From Alphaproteobacteria bacterium RIFCSPLOWO2_01_FULL_40_26 (GTDB taxonomy: Bacteria; Pseudomonadota; Alphaproteobacteria; Rickettsiales; UBA1997): a DNA stretch of 50,292 bases. Below, piece after piece: positions 21,714 through 30,950 of this stretch (position 1 is the first letter of the stretch; the number at the start of each line of letters is the position of its first letter). The notes under the pieces were generated by a model, which saw nothing but the letters and a program-made list of their open reading frames with translations, searched no databases and was not told the origin of the DNA. The DNA is taken from contig MEMO01000023.1 of the NCBI GenBank assembly GCA_001767955.1, forward strand, positions 1 to 50,292. Direction: 5' to 3'. The position numbers and the translations under genes are program-made.

Positions 21714-24700
21714 ATGCCAGCTAAAATCGAAATCAAATCACGACAAACAGATTACAATAATTTTCTTCCTAGCGATCCTAATCACATGTATATTGTTTAT
21801 ACAAATGAAGCAGGGGAGAGTAGGGTTTTGAGAGGTAATCCAAAAAATGAAACGTTGTTTGGGGCTTTGTTTGATGACATTTTGATTGTTGATACGAACT
21901 ATGATGAAACCTCTCCAGATTGGGATTCAAGTGGCACACACCCCCACCAACCAATCTTCACCGGCACCGACTCAGAAATGTATTCCCTAATCTCCCTTGC
22001 CATCACCGAAATGAACCGCATCAACTCTCAAGGCTATGATTACAATCTCCCGATTTTCGAAACACTTCTTCCAAACACTCCATGGGCTGAATTAAATAAT
22101 CAAAATAGCAACTCATCTGCGATGGCTTTAGCTAAAGTCATGGGATTTGAAAATCAGATATTGCGATTCATTTATATCAACAATCTCAATGTCCCAGGAT
22201 ATGATTCACCAATTGAACATTCTGTTTTTGAAAAATCAGTTGATTCGCTTTTTAGTGCCATAAGTTCCTCTAGCCAATCCATTAGTAATTTTTTGAATGT
22301 AGCAGCAAACCTTCTCGGAATAAGCATTATTAATGAGAAGGATTTTGCTCTCGAACTGCTAACAAAAGAATTTCTTTCAGCCAATCCGCAGTTTAATGGC
22401 TTAAAGCTAAAACTTAACCTTGTTGAATCATCCCACCTCCAATCCTTCCTCCAAACCTACCACCTCAACTCCAACCTCTCCGATTTTGCAGGAATTATTC
22501 CAAGCGTTATAATCAATGACGGCAACGGAGGAAACTTCAACCTCACAGCCCTTCCAGATTTCTCCAACCTCATCGGCGAAGAACAAGATTCAGTCTGGAA
22601 TAACTTCACCAACCAGTTTCTCGAATCAGCTTTATCTTCCTTCAACTACGACATTGACCAATTCACCAATTTCCTGAACCAGAACAGAATCTCATTCTTC
22701 CAATTTAACTCCGATCTAACCTCATCTCTTGGAGCTGATGGAGATGATGAAGGCATATTCTCCCCCTCCTTCGATTCCTACTTCAACCAGTCAATCCTAA
22801 AAAATCTCAATCTCGACAAAAACCTCTTCAAACTAAAAACCACAATCACTGACGGTGAAGCTAAAACCAGCGGAGAGATTGGATATGAAGAAGTAAGTTA
22901 TAATGAACCGGACTTTACGCAGAGACAAACCACAACAACTCAAACCATTGCAATTCCTGCAGATCAGATTGGTAATGCAATCTACTATCTCGAATCACAA
23001 GATTATAAAAACATCGAAGAATTCGAAAACGACCAGCTAAATCTACAGCAGGAATATGACAGAATCACCAGATGGATGGTGGATGATTTAAAGATTGAAC
23101 AGGGGCAGTTTATTGAGCGGTTTAATGAGGATTTACAAAATTTTATTCAAGAAAACTCGCAGGATTGGCAGGAGAAATTTTCGGATTTTTCGCATAATTA
23201 TGATTTGGAATGGAAGGATTTAACGAGAAATGCTATCTCCAATTGGCACGCCGATGTTGAAGCTTTGCTCGATGAATATGAAGGTATCACCTACTACAAT
23301 CCTGAAACTTATCAAATTTCAGACATCACCGGCACTTTAAAATCAGGGCTTGGTGGAGATTGGGATTTTGATCCATGGAATGAGGATGGTGAAATTCTCG
23401 CTCATGGTTATTGGGAGATAGCACAGGATTTTGAAATTGTTGGGGAGTTTGAGGATTATTGGCGGTGGTTTGATTCCAATTCTGACGGCTTTATTTCGCA
23501 GGAAGAATTTTATGAGGATTGGAATAAATTTATCACCTATCTTGAGGATAATGGCTATTATGAAAGGCTGGAAGCTTTTGATTACAGCGAACTAAGCTAT
23601 AATGGTCCGGAATATTTTGAACAATTCGATGATAATGGTGATGGCTTGATTAATGAATATGAATTTGATTATGGCGGTGAGGATGATTACCGCGAGTGGG
23701 CATTGTGGGATTCTTCTGATGGTTATTGGGCTGATTATAATCCTTACGATGAAATCAATTGGCAGGAAGCTTTAATCATGGCCGATTGGTCGCCATATGA
23801 ATCAATCGAGGAGGCGTTTGATGTTGTTCATAGCGTGAATTTTAGCGAACGCTGGGTTTATGTTGATGAAGATTATGTCGCCTCTGATTATTGGGACATT
23901 GAAGCCGAAGTGAGTTTTGAAACTACTAGTCCCGATTATTCCGAACTTCATTTCAGCAATTTCATTTCCGCTAATTCCTGGGAACTTGAAATCAGCACAG
24001 AATGGAAGCCAAGTGATATCGCATTCGATGTTAATTTTGATGCCAATTTCAATTTTGATGTTGAAGCAATCAACCGCGCTTTCGAACAATTTGCTTATGA
24101 TTTCCTCTACCAACCGCTCGTTGATTATCGCGATTACGACACTGCAAAATTTGAAAATGCCAGCTATAGCCTTGTTGAATCGGACAATGCGGTAATTTCT
24201 GGAGGAGTTGCAAATGAAATCATCATTTCAAAAGCAATATCACTACAAGTCGATGCCGGCGATGGTTTAGATATCGTCAATGGCAGTGAAGGCGCTGACG
24301 AAATTGATGGCGGGAATGGCGATGACATTCTGATTGGTAATGGCGGCAACGATGTTTTGCGTGGTGGTGAGGGTAATGATCTGTTTGTTTTCGATAGCTC
24401 TAATGATGGTGCAAGCCAAGTCATTGATTCCGATGGTGCCATCATCATCGATGAAAAAAGATTGGCAGGAATTGCCATTCAAGATGGCAATTCAGATCGT
24501 TTCATGCTTGGCGCAAAAACATTGCAGATGATTGAAAATGACTTGCTGGTTTCTTACGGAACTAACAACTCAATTCTGATCAAAAATTTTGAGGATAAAA
24601 AATTTGGTATCACTCTTAATCGCAATCCGGAAAGCAATCTAGAACATGTTGAAATCGATGAAGATAATGCAGTGATATTTGATGTTTTGGCCAGCGTTTC

Positions 24701-26078
24701 CGATGTGGACAATGATCAACTAAATCTTGCCGCAATCAATCAGCCGGAAAATGGCAAAGCAGAAATTATTGACGGCAAAATCAAATATACTCCAAACTCC
24801 AATTGGCATGGCTCTGATAGTTTGCGTTATCTCATTTCCGATGGTCGTGGCGGATTTTTGGAAAAAACTTTGAGCATCGCAGTAAATTCAGTAAATGATG
24901 CTTTGGCTATCGATTATTCAATAGGCAATCTCTCGGCTAAAACCACTCAACAATTTATCTTCAAACTCCCGGCTGATTTAATTTCTGACATTGACAGCGA
25001 TGCCCAAATACAAATCAAAAAAGCCGATGGTTCAGATTTGCCATCATGGTTAAGTTTTAATTCGGAAACCAAAGAACTCCGCGGCACTCCACCATCATCA
25101 GCCTATGGTTTACAAAATTTTATCCTCATTGTTTCTGATGCTGAATATGAAGTCAGGAAAAATTTTGGTTTGGTGGTGGATTCCGATTTAACTCTAAAAT
25201 CAGGAGCAAATCTAATTACCGCCAATGAAAATAATGATCCCATCTCTTCTTCAGAGGGAAACAAAGCCGATCTCGTTATTGGCGATGAGCGTGATAATGT
25301 CCTCGAATTTAAATCTGACGGCAATTGGTCTAAGCCAAGTTACTGGGCCTGGAATCCATATACCAACGATTGGGTTAGAATCTTTACAAAAATTAGAAGC
25401 TTTGATGCCTTTGATGGTAAAGGTGGTTATGATATCCTTAATCTTACTGATGGCCATGATACAATCTTTCTTGATGATCAATATTCACAAAATGGCAGTC
25501 AAAGTGGAGCAAGATTAGCTAATATCGAAGAAATCAACGGCTCCGACGGTGATGATATCATTGATCTTTCTTCCCGAAAATACACCTACAACGACATCAC
25601 CCTTAATGGCAATGATGGCAACGATGTTCTCTGGTCAAACGACGGCAACGACATCATCAATGGCGGGGCAGGAAATGATCACATAGTCGGCGGCAGAGGA
25701 GATGATATTCTCAATGGCGATGAAGGAAACGACATCATCAAAGGCCATGACGGCAATGACACAATCGATGGCGGAAAAGATAACGATAAAATCACCGGCG
25801 GATTAGGCGCCGATATTTTAAGCGGAGGCATTGGCAATGATGTCTTTATCTATGAAAACATCGCAGATTCAACCAGAGACAACACCGACCTCATCCTCGA
25901 TTTCATCCAAAACCAGGACAAAATCGATCTCTCCCAAATCGCAGAAATAAACTCCCTTGACGATCTCAACATCATTTTCCAAAACAACCAAACCCTAATT
26001 GAAGCCCAAGACCACGATTTCCAAATCAAACTCAATCAACAGATACAGCTTACGGAGCAGGATTTTTTGTTTAGTTGA
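21714..26078 (+). CDS. Large secreted RTX-type calcium-binding protein
   Basis: This 1454-residue acidic protein is probably exported by a type I system, since it has no signal peptide. Residues 1-560 have no family I recognise. About 560-790 is strikingly acidic and rich in Trp and Tyr, with two EF-hand loops, DSNSDGFISQEEF near 586 and DDNGDGLINEYEF near 639. A first RTX block (GGNGDDILIGNGGNDVLRGG) is near 863-882. A cadherin-like repeat follows at about 976-1058 (VSDVDNDQL...GSDSLRYLISDGRGG), then a putative Ig-like/PIG module (about 1066-1142). A second RTX block (NDGNDIINGGAGNDHIVGG and others) spans about 1296-1379. The C-terminus (DLILDFIQNQDKIDLSQI) is the usual RTX secretion end. 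It could be an adhesin or toxin; no enzyme motif was seen. No type I exporter is adjacent. Confidence 0.88.
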   Translation: MPAKIEIKSRQTDYNNFLPSDPNHMYIVYTNEAGESRVLRGNPKNETLFGALFDDILIVDTNYDETSPDWDSSGTHPHQPIFTGTDSEMYSLISLAITEMNRINSQGYDYNLPIFETLLPNTPWAELNNQNSNSSAMALAKVMGFENQILRFIYINNLNVPGYDSPIEHSVFEKSVDSLFSAISSSSQSISNFLNVAANLLGISIINEKDFALELLTKEFLSANPQFNGLKLKLNLVESSHLQSFLQTYHLNSNLSDFAGIIPSVIINDGNGGNFNLTALPDFSNLIGEEQDSVWNNFTNQFLESALSSFNYDIDQFTNFLNQNRISFFQFNSDLTSSLGADGDDEGIFSPSFDSYFNQSILKNLNLDKNLFKLKTTITDGEAKTSGEIGYEEVSYNEPDFTQRQTTTTQTIAIPADQIGNAIYYLESQDYKNIEEFENDQLNLQQEYDRITRWMVDDLKIEQGQFIERFNEDLQNFIQENSQDWQEKFSDFSHNYDLEWKDLTRNAISNWHADVEALLDEYEGITYYNPETYQISDITGTLKSGLGGDWDFDPWNEDGEILAHGYWEIAQDFEIVGEFEDYWRWFDSNSDGFISQEEFYEDWNKFITYLEDNGYYERLEAFDYSELSYNGPEYFEQFDDNGDGLINEYEFDYGGEDDYREWALWDSSDGYWADYNPYDEINWQEALIMADWSPYESIEEAFDVVHSVNFSERWVYVDEDYVASDYWDIEAEVSFETTSPDYSELHFSNFISANSWELEISTEWKPSDIAFDVNFDANFNFDVEAINRAFEQFAYDFLYQPLVDYRDYDTAKFENASYSLVESDNAVISGGVANEIIISKAISLQVDAGDGLDIVNGSEGADEIDGGNGDDILIGNGGNDVLRGGEGNDLFVFDSSNDGASQVIDSDGAIIIDEKRLAGIAIQDGNSDRFMLGAKTLQMIENDLLVSYGTNNSILIKNFEDKKFGITLNRNPESNLEHVEIDEDNAVIFDVLASVSDVDNDQLNLAAINQPENGKAEIIDGKIKYTPNSNWHGSDSLRYLISDGRGGFLEKTLSIAVNSVNDALAIDYSIGNLSAKTTQQFIFKLPADLISDIDSDAQIQIKKADGSDLPSWLSFNSETKELRGTPPSSAYGLQNFILIVSDAEYEVRKNFGLVVDSDLTLKSGANLITANENNDPISSSEGNKADLVIGDERDNVLEFKSDGNWSKPSYWAWNPYTNDWVRIFTKIRSFDAFDGKGGYDILNLTDGHDTIFLDDQYSQNGSQSGARLANIEEINGSDGDDIIDLSSRKYTYNDITLNGNDGNDVLWSNDGNDIINGGAGNDHIVGGRGDDILNGDEGNDIIKGHDGNDTIDGGKDNDKITGGLGADILSGGIGNDVFIYENIADSTRDNTDLILDFIQNQDKIDLSQIAEINSLDDLNIIFQNNQTLIEAQDHDFQIKLNQQIQLTEQDFLFS

Positions 26079-26094
26079 GTTTAATTGCACCTTC

Positions 26095-26219
26095 TAAGAG
26101 CCTGTCTTAAAACCCACCGCGCCTCGCTTTTCCATAAATTTTGGCTCGTTTTTTGGCAAAATTTTGCCGCTGTATCCGGCATAATCGGGTTGAAACAGGA
26201 TGATTTTAAGATGGGCTCC
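26095..26219. repeat. Diverged copy of the 164-bp palindromic repeat
   Basis: It starts taagagcctgtctt and ends aagatgggctcca, echoing the ends of the 164-bp family. The inner words ggcaaaattttgccgctgta and cggcat are shared with 20512-20675. It is shorter by about 40 bases. It fills most of the gap between the RTX gene and fdx. Confidence 0.7.
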
Positions 26220-26291
26220 AGTCATTTTTATTTCCTTTTAATTTTGCTTTTTTAAAAACTTTTTCTTCTTGTTGCAATCAAGCGTATTTCC

Positions 26292-26636
26292 ATGTTCGAA
26301 ACTGTTAAAATAATCTTCATTACCAAAGGTGAAAAAAAGGAATTTCAGGTTCCTGCTGGAACAACCGTGCTTGAAGCTGCCCATCAAAATAACATTGATT
26401 TGGAGGGCGCATGCGAAGGCTCTCTCGCTTGCTCGACTTGTCATGTCATTCTTGACCAACAATTTTACAACAAATTGTCACCAGCAAGTGAAGACGAAGA
26501 AGATATGCTTGACTTGGCATTTGGTTTAACTCCAACTTCGCGTTTGGGTTGTCAAATCATTCTTACTAAAGAATTGGATGGGTTAACTCTGACTGTGCCG
26601 GAGGAGACTCGCAACGTTTCAATCAACAACAATTAA
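26292..26636 (+). CDS. fdx: [2Fe-2S] ferredoxin, adrenodoxin/ISC type
   Basis: This electron carrier serves iron-sulfur cluster assembly. In the 114-residue protein the cluster ligands are C41, C47, C50 and C87, the C-x5-C-x2-C-x36-C spacing of adrenodoxin-type proteins ([10 protein letters not shown], then LGCQI). The acidic helix [12 protein letters not shown], which binds the partner reductase, is complete. The protein ends with [11 protein letters not shown], as family members do. The isc genes that often accompany it are not in the window. It is followed 8 bases later by the membrane-protein gene. A diverged palindrome lies upstream. Confidence 0.94.
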   Translation: MFETVKIIFITKGEKKEFQVPAGTTVLEAAHQNNIDLEGACEGSLACSTCHVILDQQFYNKLSPASEDEEDMLDLAFGLTPTSRLGCQIILTKELDGLTLTVPEETRNVSINNN

Positions 26637-26644
26637 TTAAAAAT

Positions 26645-28057
26645 ATGAGTAAGGGAATATTGATCAAATTTGTCATCGTTTTAGTTGTAGCCGCTTTGTC
26701 TTATAGCGTGTTTTGGTTTTTTAAAATGGGGCAGGTTGAAAAGCAGATAAACAAATTTATCAGCGAAAATGGTTCCAATATTTCCGCCGGAGAAATTTCA
26801 GTTTCCGGCTTTCCCTTGATGCAAAAAGTGGTGATTAAAGATTTGAAGTTCACAATCCCCAACGCTTTGTTAGACAAACGTCAAGTGATTATAAAAAATC
26901 TTGAAGCAAAAGCGGGAATTTTTTCTTCTGATTTTGCTGTTGCTTTGGTTGAACAAGTTTCAGTTCAGGATATTGATGGCAGCGTTGCTAATGTTGAATT
27001 TAGCAAAGAGCCGGAAATCATGATCTCGTTTAGTGATGGCAGAATTTCCAAATTTTCTTATAACGATTTTGGATACAGAATTTTTGATGCGGAAAAAAAT
27101 GTGATTTATGCGGCTGCAAATTCCAATGTTGTTATTGATTCAGCAGTTTTGGAAGATGAAAAAATTTCAACTAAAATCAGCGTTGTTGCCAGAGACATTG
27201 AAGGTTTTGGTGTGATAGATGCTTACAAAAATGCTTTAGAAAAAAAGATTATTGATGGTTTGAAAACCGGTGAAATTGCAATCGGTAATGCTACCACTGC
27301 CTTGATTCCACCTCAAATCCAGAATGAGCAGGTTCAAAATAGTTCCTCTGTTGCGACACCAAAAGTTGAAACTCCGGCGCAAGCTGTACAAGCACAACAG
27401 ACAGATGGTCAGCAAAATATTACATCTCAAAATCAAGCTCAAAATCAGGAAACGCCAGCTGCAACAACAGCTGAAAATGCTGAAGTTCCGGCAACCATCG
27501 CCGACAATTCCATCGTAAAGAGCAATTTTACTCTTGATGTTGAATATGTGCTGACGCCAAATAAATCAGAACAACAGGTTCCTTTTGATCCGACACAGAT
27601 TCAGGAAATTCCATTGCAATATGCCAAGCTGGTCAAGATCAATAATTTGGATTTCTCAAATCCGCTTTACAAGATAGTGATCAACGGTGAGATGAATGTT
27701 CTTGCCGATGATAATCTTCCTTCCGGCGGTCTTTCCATAAAGGTGGAAAAAATCGATAATCTTGTCAGTCAACTCACAACCGGTTTCACACAAATGGCTG
27801 AAAAAGATAAGACGGTAGTGAGTGCCATTACCGATGTTCAATCATCCGATCTTGCTTCGGCCGGAAATATTTCCGATGATTCTTATCAGGTTTTCTTATC
27901 CAGAATTTCTGCCAATCTTTCTGTTATTGCCAAAGAATTGGCTGCCAAAAATCCGGTAAGCAAGGAAGACGTTGCGCAGTTTGATGTTAGAAGAGAAAAG
28001 AATCTCGATTTTCTGATCAACGAAACCACCATTCGCGAAGTTCTTGGAAAGTTTTAG
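26645..28057 (+). CDS. Membrane-anchored periplasmic protein, DUF2125-like (tentative)
   Basis: The 470-residue protein has one N-terminal membrane anchor (about 8-27, LIKFVIVLVVAALSYSVFWF) and a long periplasmic part. The segment VEKQINKFISENGSNISAGE followed by SVSGFPLMQ resembles the alphaproteobacterial DUF2125 and AsmA-like opening, in which a -GFP- turn starts a lipid-transfer-like beta fold. Residues ~225-290 are a low-complexity Gln/Ala/Thr/Pro-rich linker (QAVQAQQTDGQQNITSQNQA). A second folded part follows. The role is unknown. It overlaps prmC by 14 bases, so these genes are co-translated. The linker may have grown by slippage. Confidence 0.6.
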   Translation: MSKGILIKFVIVLVVAALSYSVFWFFKMGQVEKQINKFISENGSNISAGEISVSGFPLMQKVVIKDLKFTIPNALLDKRQVIIKNLEAKAGIFSSDFAVALVEQVSVQDIDGSVANVEFSKEPEIMISFSDGRISKFSYNDFGYRIFDAEKNVIYAAANSNVVIDSAVLEDEKISTKISVVARDIEGFGVIDAYKNALEKKIIDGLKTGEIAIGNATTALIPPQIQNEQVQNSSSVATPKVETPAQAVQAQQTDGQQNITSQNQAQNQETPAATTAENAEVPATIADNSIVKSNFTLDVEYVLTPNKSEQQVPFDPTQIQEIPLQYAKLVKINNLDFSNPLYKIVINGEMNVLADDNLPSGGLSIKVEKIDNLVSQLTTGFTQMAEKDKTVVSAITDVQSSDLASAGNISDDSYQVFLSRISANLSVIAKELAAKNPVSKEDVAQFDVRREKNLDFLINETTIREVLGKF

Positions 28058-29021
28058 ATCTGTATTAGCGTGGGCCGAGAGAATTCTCGGCAATATCGAT
28101 AATAACAGGCTTGATGCGTTGATTTTGCTTTCCCACATCACTTCTTTTTCCAAAGAAAAGATAATTTTTAATCCTGATTTTAAGTTAAATTACGACCAAA
28201 AAGAAAAGTTTTTTGAGCTTGTTGAGCGCAGAGTAAAGCATGAGCCGATTTCTCATCTTATTGGCAAAAGAGAATTTTTTGGTGCAGATTTTTCAGTCAG
28301 TAAAGATGTTCTCGATCCAAGACCGGATTCAGAAATTTTGATCGAGGCGATTTTGAAAAAATTTCCAGACCGCAATCAAAAATTGAAAATTGTTGAACTC
28401 GGAGTTGGTTCGGGATGTTTAATTATTACCTTGCTTACAGCCTTTAAATCAGCCTGTGGAACCGGAATTGATATCTCCAATGCTGCACTCGAAATTTGCA
28501 AAAAAAACGCCGCAAAATTTGGAATCACAAAACGTTTAACTTTACTAAAGTCTAATCTTTTCAACCAAATTCCAAACAACGAAGCACGAAGCACGAAGCA
28601 CGAAGCACGAAAATTTGACCTCATCATCTCAAACCCCCCTTACATCCCAAGCGATGACATCAAAAATTTACAGCCGGAAATTGTCTTATTTGAACCAAGA
28701 ATTGCTCTTGATGGCGGAAAGGATGGTTTGGATTTTTATCACAAAATTGCAGCAAAAGCAGAAAAATTTTTAAACCAGAATGGGACTGTCGCAAATCCCC
28801 AGTTCCTGCCATTTTTAAACGCGATGAGCCCTTGTAAATCAAGGGTTCAGACTTTGCAGAAAGTTGATTTGCTACATGGCCAGAATGGAAAAATTTTTCT
28901 TGAGATTGGTTATGGCCAAAAAGAAAAAGTGATTGAAATTTTTACTAAAAAGGGATTTTTGTTTATCGAAGCAAGCCTTGATTTGGCTGGCATTACGCGT
29001 GTTTTAGAATTTTCATGTTAA
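28044..29021 (+). CDS. prmC: Peptide-release-factor glutamine methyltransferase with in-frame repeat insertions
   Basis: PrmC methylates the Gln of the GGQ motif in release factors RF1 and RF2, using S-adenosylmethionine. The 325-residue protein has the N-terminal helical domain, the SAM-binding core VELGVGSGCLIITLL near 117, and the substrate motif SNPPYIP near 196. Two insertions stand out. Residues ~179-190 (NEARSTKHEARK) are encoded by a 7-bp tandem repeat, just before the NPPY strand. Residues ~247-280 (GTVANPQFLPFLNAM...DLLHGQ) come from a 100-bp mobile element; without it NQN joins GKIFLEIGYGQ as in relatives. Start is TTG at 28044, and it overlaps panC by 7 bases. As an important gene with two insertions, it shows that both are tolerated or removed at the protein level. 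Confidence 0.93.
   Translation: MESFRSVLAWAERILGNIDNNRLDALILLSHITSFSKEKIIFNPDFKLNYDQKEKFFELVERRVKHEPISHLIGKREFFGADFSVSKDVLDPRPDSEILIEAILKKFPDRNQKLKIVELGVGSGCLIITLLTAFKSACGTGIDISNAALEICKKNAAKFGITKRLTLLKSNLFNQIPNNEARSTKHEARKFDLIISNPPYIPSDDIKNLQPEIVLFEPRIALDGGKDGLDFYHKIAAKAEKFLNQNGTVANPQFLPFLNAMSPCKSRVQTLQKVDLLHGQNGKIFLEIGYGQKEKVIEIFTKKGFLFIEASLDLAGITRVLEFSC
28580..28610. repeat. 7-bp tandem repeat (cgaagca) inside prmC
   Basis: The unit cgaagca is repeated about 4.4 times within the prmC coding sequence. The same unit appears 3.4 times between rpoB and rpoC at 42530-42553. Three units equal 21 bases, so blocks of three keep the frame. Confidence 0.92.
28782..28881 (+). mobile_element. 100-bp miniature inverted-repeat element, copy 4 (inside prmC)
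   Basis: This full copy runs from gggactgtcgcaaatc to gatttgctacatggcc with a perfect 5-bp duplication, AGAAT (28777-28781 and 28882-28886). It is read in the sense direction, in the one open frame of that strand. It is the most diverged full copy, with changes that keep the frame open (for example Gln for His and Ala-Met for Ser-Thr), which suggests it is older or selected. Confidence 0.94.
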
Positions 29022-29842
29022 TTGCAAAAACCATTACAATAATCAGAAATTTCCTATCACAGGAAAAAAAACTTGGCAAAAAAATCGCCTTTGTTCCAAC
29101 TATGGGAGCGTTGCATGATGGGCATTTGGCTTTGATTAAAAAAGCTCGCAATCTTGCAGAAATCGTGGTTGCAAGCATTTTTGTCAATAAAGCGCAGTTT
29201 AATGATTTGTCTGACTACGAAAAATATCCAAGGCAGTTTGAAAAAGATGTCGAGCTTTTGAAAGAAGCTGGCGCCGATTATATTTTTATTCCTGATGATG
29301 AGGAAATTTATCGCAATGAAATTTCTTTCAGAATTATGTCAACAAGGCTTACCGATTGTCTTTGCGGCGCTAATCGTCCCGGGCATTTTGACGGTGTAGC
29401 TTTGATCATCGTCAAATTATTCAATATCGTGAAACCTGACTTGGCAATTTTCGGCGAAAAAGATTTTCAGCAATTTTTGCTGATTAAAAATTTGGTGCGC
29501 GATCTTGATTTTGATGTGGAAATTATAGGCCATGAACTTGTGCGTGAAACAAGCGGTCTTGCCATGTCATCACGAAATAAAAGATTGTCCGCTGATGCCA
29601 AAATCAAAGCCGCAAATATTTTTAGGATTTTGTTGGAAATTAAACAAAATCCAAAAACCCTTCCCTTAAAACACATAGAATTATTGCAAATCGGTTTTGA
29701 AAAAATTGATTATCTTGAAATTCGCGACGAAGAAAATTTAGGTTTAATCACAACCCATGATGCTCTGTATGATATTCCGGCGAGAATATTCATTGCCGTT
29801 TATCTGGATGACGTTAGGTTAATTGATAATTTACGACTCTAA
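29015..29842 (+). CDS. panC: Pantothenate synthetase
   Basis: PanC joins pantoate and beta-alanine with ATP to make pantothenate, the vitamin precursor of coenzyme A. The 275-residue protein has the HIGH-like motif PTMGALHDGH (28-37, H34 and H37), NKAQFNDLSDYEKYPRQ for pantoate binding, GEKDFQQFLLI and ETSGLAMSSRNKRL, the KMSKS-like loop. It starts 7 bases inside the end of prmC. panB is not in the window. The gene shows the organism still makes part of its own CoA. Confidence 0.96.
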   Translation: MLIAKTITIIRNFLSQEKKLGKKIAFVPTMGALHDGHLALIKKARNLAEIVVASIFVNKAQFNDLSDYEKYPRQFEKDVELLKEAGADYIFIPDDEEIYRNEISFRIMSTRLTDCLCGANRPGHFDGVALIIVKLFNIVKPDLAIFGEKDFQQFLLIKNLVRDLDFDVEIIGHELVRETSGLAMSSRNKRLSADAKIKAANIFRILLEIKQNPKTLPLKHIELLQIGFEKIDYLEIRDEENLGLITTHDALYDIPARIFIAVYLDDVRLIDNLRL

Positions 29843-29851
29843 TTTGAAATT

Positions 29852-30907
29852 ATGATTTATATCATCATCAGCAATATTGGCATGGCGGTAATGATGATTT
29901 TCATCTATTTCAGATATTCACGTTTTCGTATTAGCACCGCTTCAGAAATTAAGAATCTGCAAAATAAAAACGAGCAGCAAGCGCAGGAACTAAAGGATAC
30001 CGATCATAAATTGCTTCAGGCAACCAAAACCGACAATGACAAAATCCAGTCCCTTTTAACTGAAATAGATGAGTTGCGCAAAGAGAAAGAAAATGAAGTG
30101 AAGCTTCGTCTCAATGCTGAAAAGCAAATCGAGTTAACGATGCAAAAAGTCGAGGAACTACAAAAGCGTATTGATGATTGGCGCGTGATGCAAGATGCGG
30201 TTATGCGTGATTCCAAAGATGCCATGTTCAAAATTGGCAATGATCTTTTCAGAAAACTTAACGATAGCTACAAGCAGGAAGTTGAAACCAACAAAAATCT
30301 TATTGGCAGAGTTTCAAAAACTGTCAGCGAATTTTTTGATAAATTTTCTGTCGGTCAACAGACGCAAAAAAAACCAGCCAATTTGTCAGAATCTGCATCA
30401 GAGAATCATCACGAAGAGCAGCATCATGTCGCCGACGACACAACAAAAAAGCTAATTTCCGACTTGGTCGAAATCATGAAAGCCGGTGGCCATATGGTGA
30501 GTAAAAATTATTTCATGCCGGCAAATTTTGATGAGCAAAAGGCAAAATTGATGTTATGCGAAATGGCTTTTGTTGCTTCAGGAAAATTGCATATTTTTGA
30601 TTTCAAAGCCTGCCGCTATCTTGTGGAATACAATCAGCTTGCGGCCAAGAACAAAGTTATGGCGCAAAATACTCTGAAACAAAAACTCGACAAATATCTC
30701 GCTTATTTAAGCAATCCCAAATATCGCGATTCGATTGTGAAAGTGATGAAGGCAAGCAGGGCGCAGTTTGAGAAAGATGCAATCACGATAGTTGTACCAT
30801 CAATTGCCGATTTGCAGATAATAAAGGAAATACGCTACTACGAAAAAGCGCGCAAACTCGGTTTAGATGTTTTGGAATTTGACGAAGTGAATAACATTGT
30901 TTTGTGA
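29852..30907 (+). CDS. Membrane-anchored coiled-coil protein, function unknown
   Basis: The 351-residue protein has one N-terminal membrane helix (MIYIIISNIGMAVMMIFIYF), a long coiled coil (about 28-115, rich in E, K, Q and L), a linker with a His/Glu cluster (ENHHEEQHHVADD) near 190, and a C-terminal conserved-looking domain (LHIFDFKACRYLVEYNQLAA, then AITIVVPSIADLQIIKEIRY). The layout recalls RmuC proteins, which also have a membrane helix plus coiled coil, but RmuC's core nuclease-like motifs are not evident, so I leave it unnamed. It begins 9 bases after panC and ends 43 bases before the ABC exporter. Confidence 0.7.
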   Translation: MIYIIISNIGMAVMMIFIYFRYSRFRISTASEIKNLQNKNEQQAQELKDTDHKLLQATKTDNDKIQSLLTEIDELRKEKENEVKLRLNAEKQIELTMQKVEELQKRIDDWRVMQDAVMRDSKDAMFKIGNDLFRKLNDSYKQEVETNKNLIGRVSKTVSEFFDKFSVGQQTQKKPANLSESASENHHEEQHHVADDTTKKLISDLVEIMKAGGHMVSKNYFMPANFDEQKAKLMLCEMAFVASGKLHIFDFKACRYLVEYNQLAAKNKVMAQNTLKQKLDKYLAYLSNPKYRDSIVKVMKASRAQFEKDAITIVVPSIADLQIIKEIRYYEKARKLGLDVLEFDEVNNIVL

Positions 30908-30926
30908 ATTTGAAGACAGGCTCTAG
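30905..30926. repeat. Solo end of the 164-bp palindromic repeat
   Basis: The bases tttgaagacaggctcta repeat the right terminus found at 20659-20675 and 36930-36946. The repeat begins within or right after the TGA stop (30905-30907) of the coiled-coil gene. No left half is present. Confidence 0.7.
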
Positions 30927-30950
30927 GGCAATTGATCAAAAAATTCCTGC

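Noticed and set aside
29852..30907. Naming the coiled-coil membrane protein RmuC
   Set aside because: Only the overall layout agrees; the conserved RmuC core motifs were not seen.
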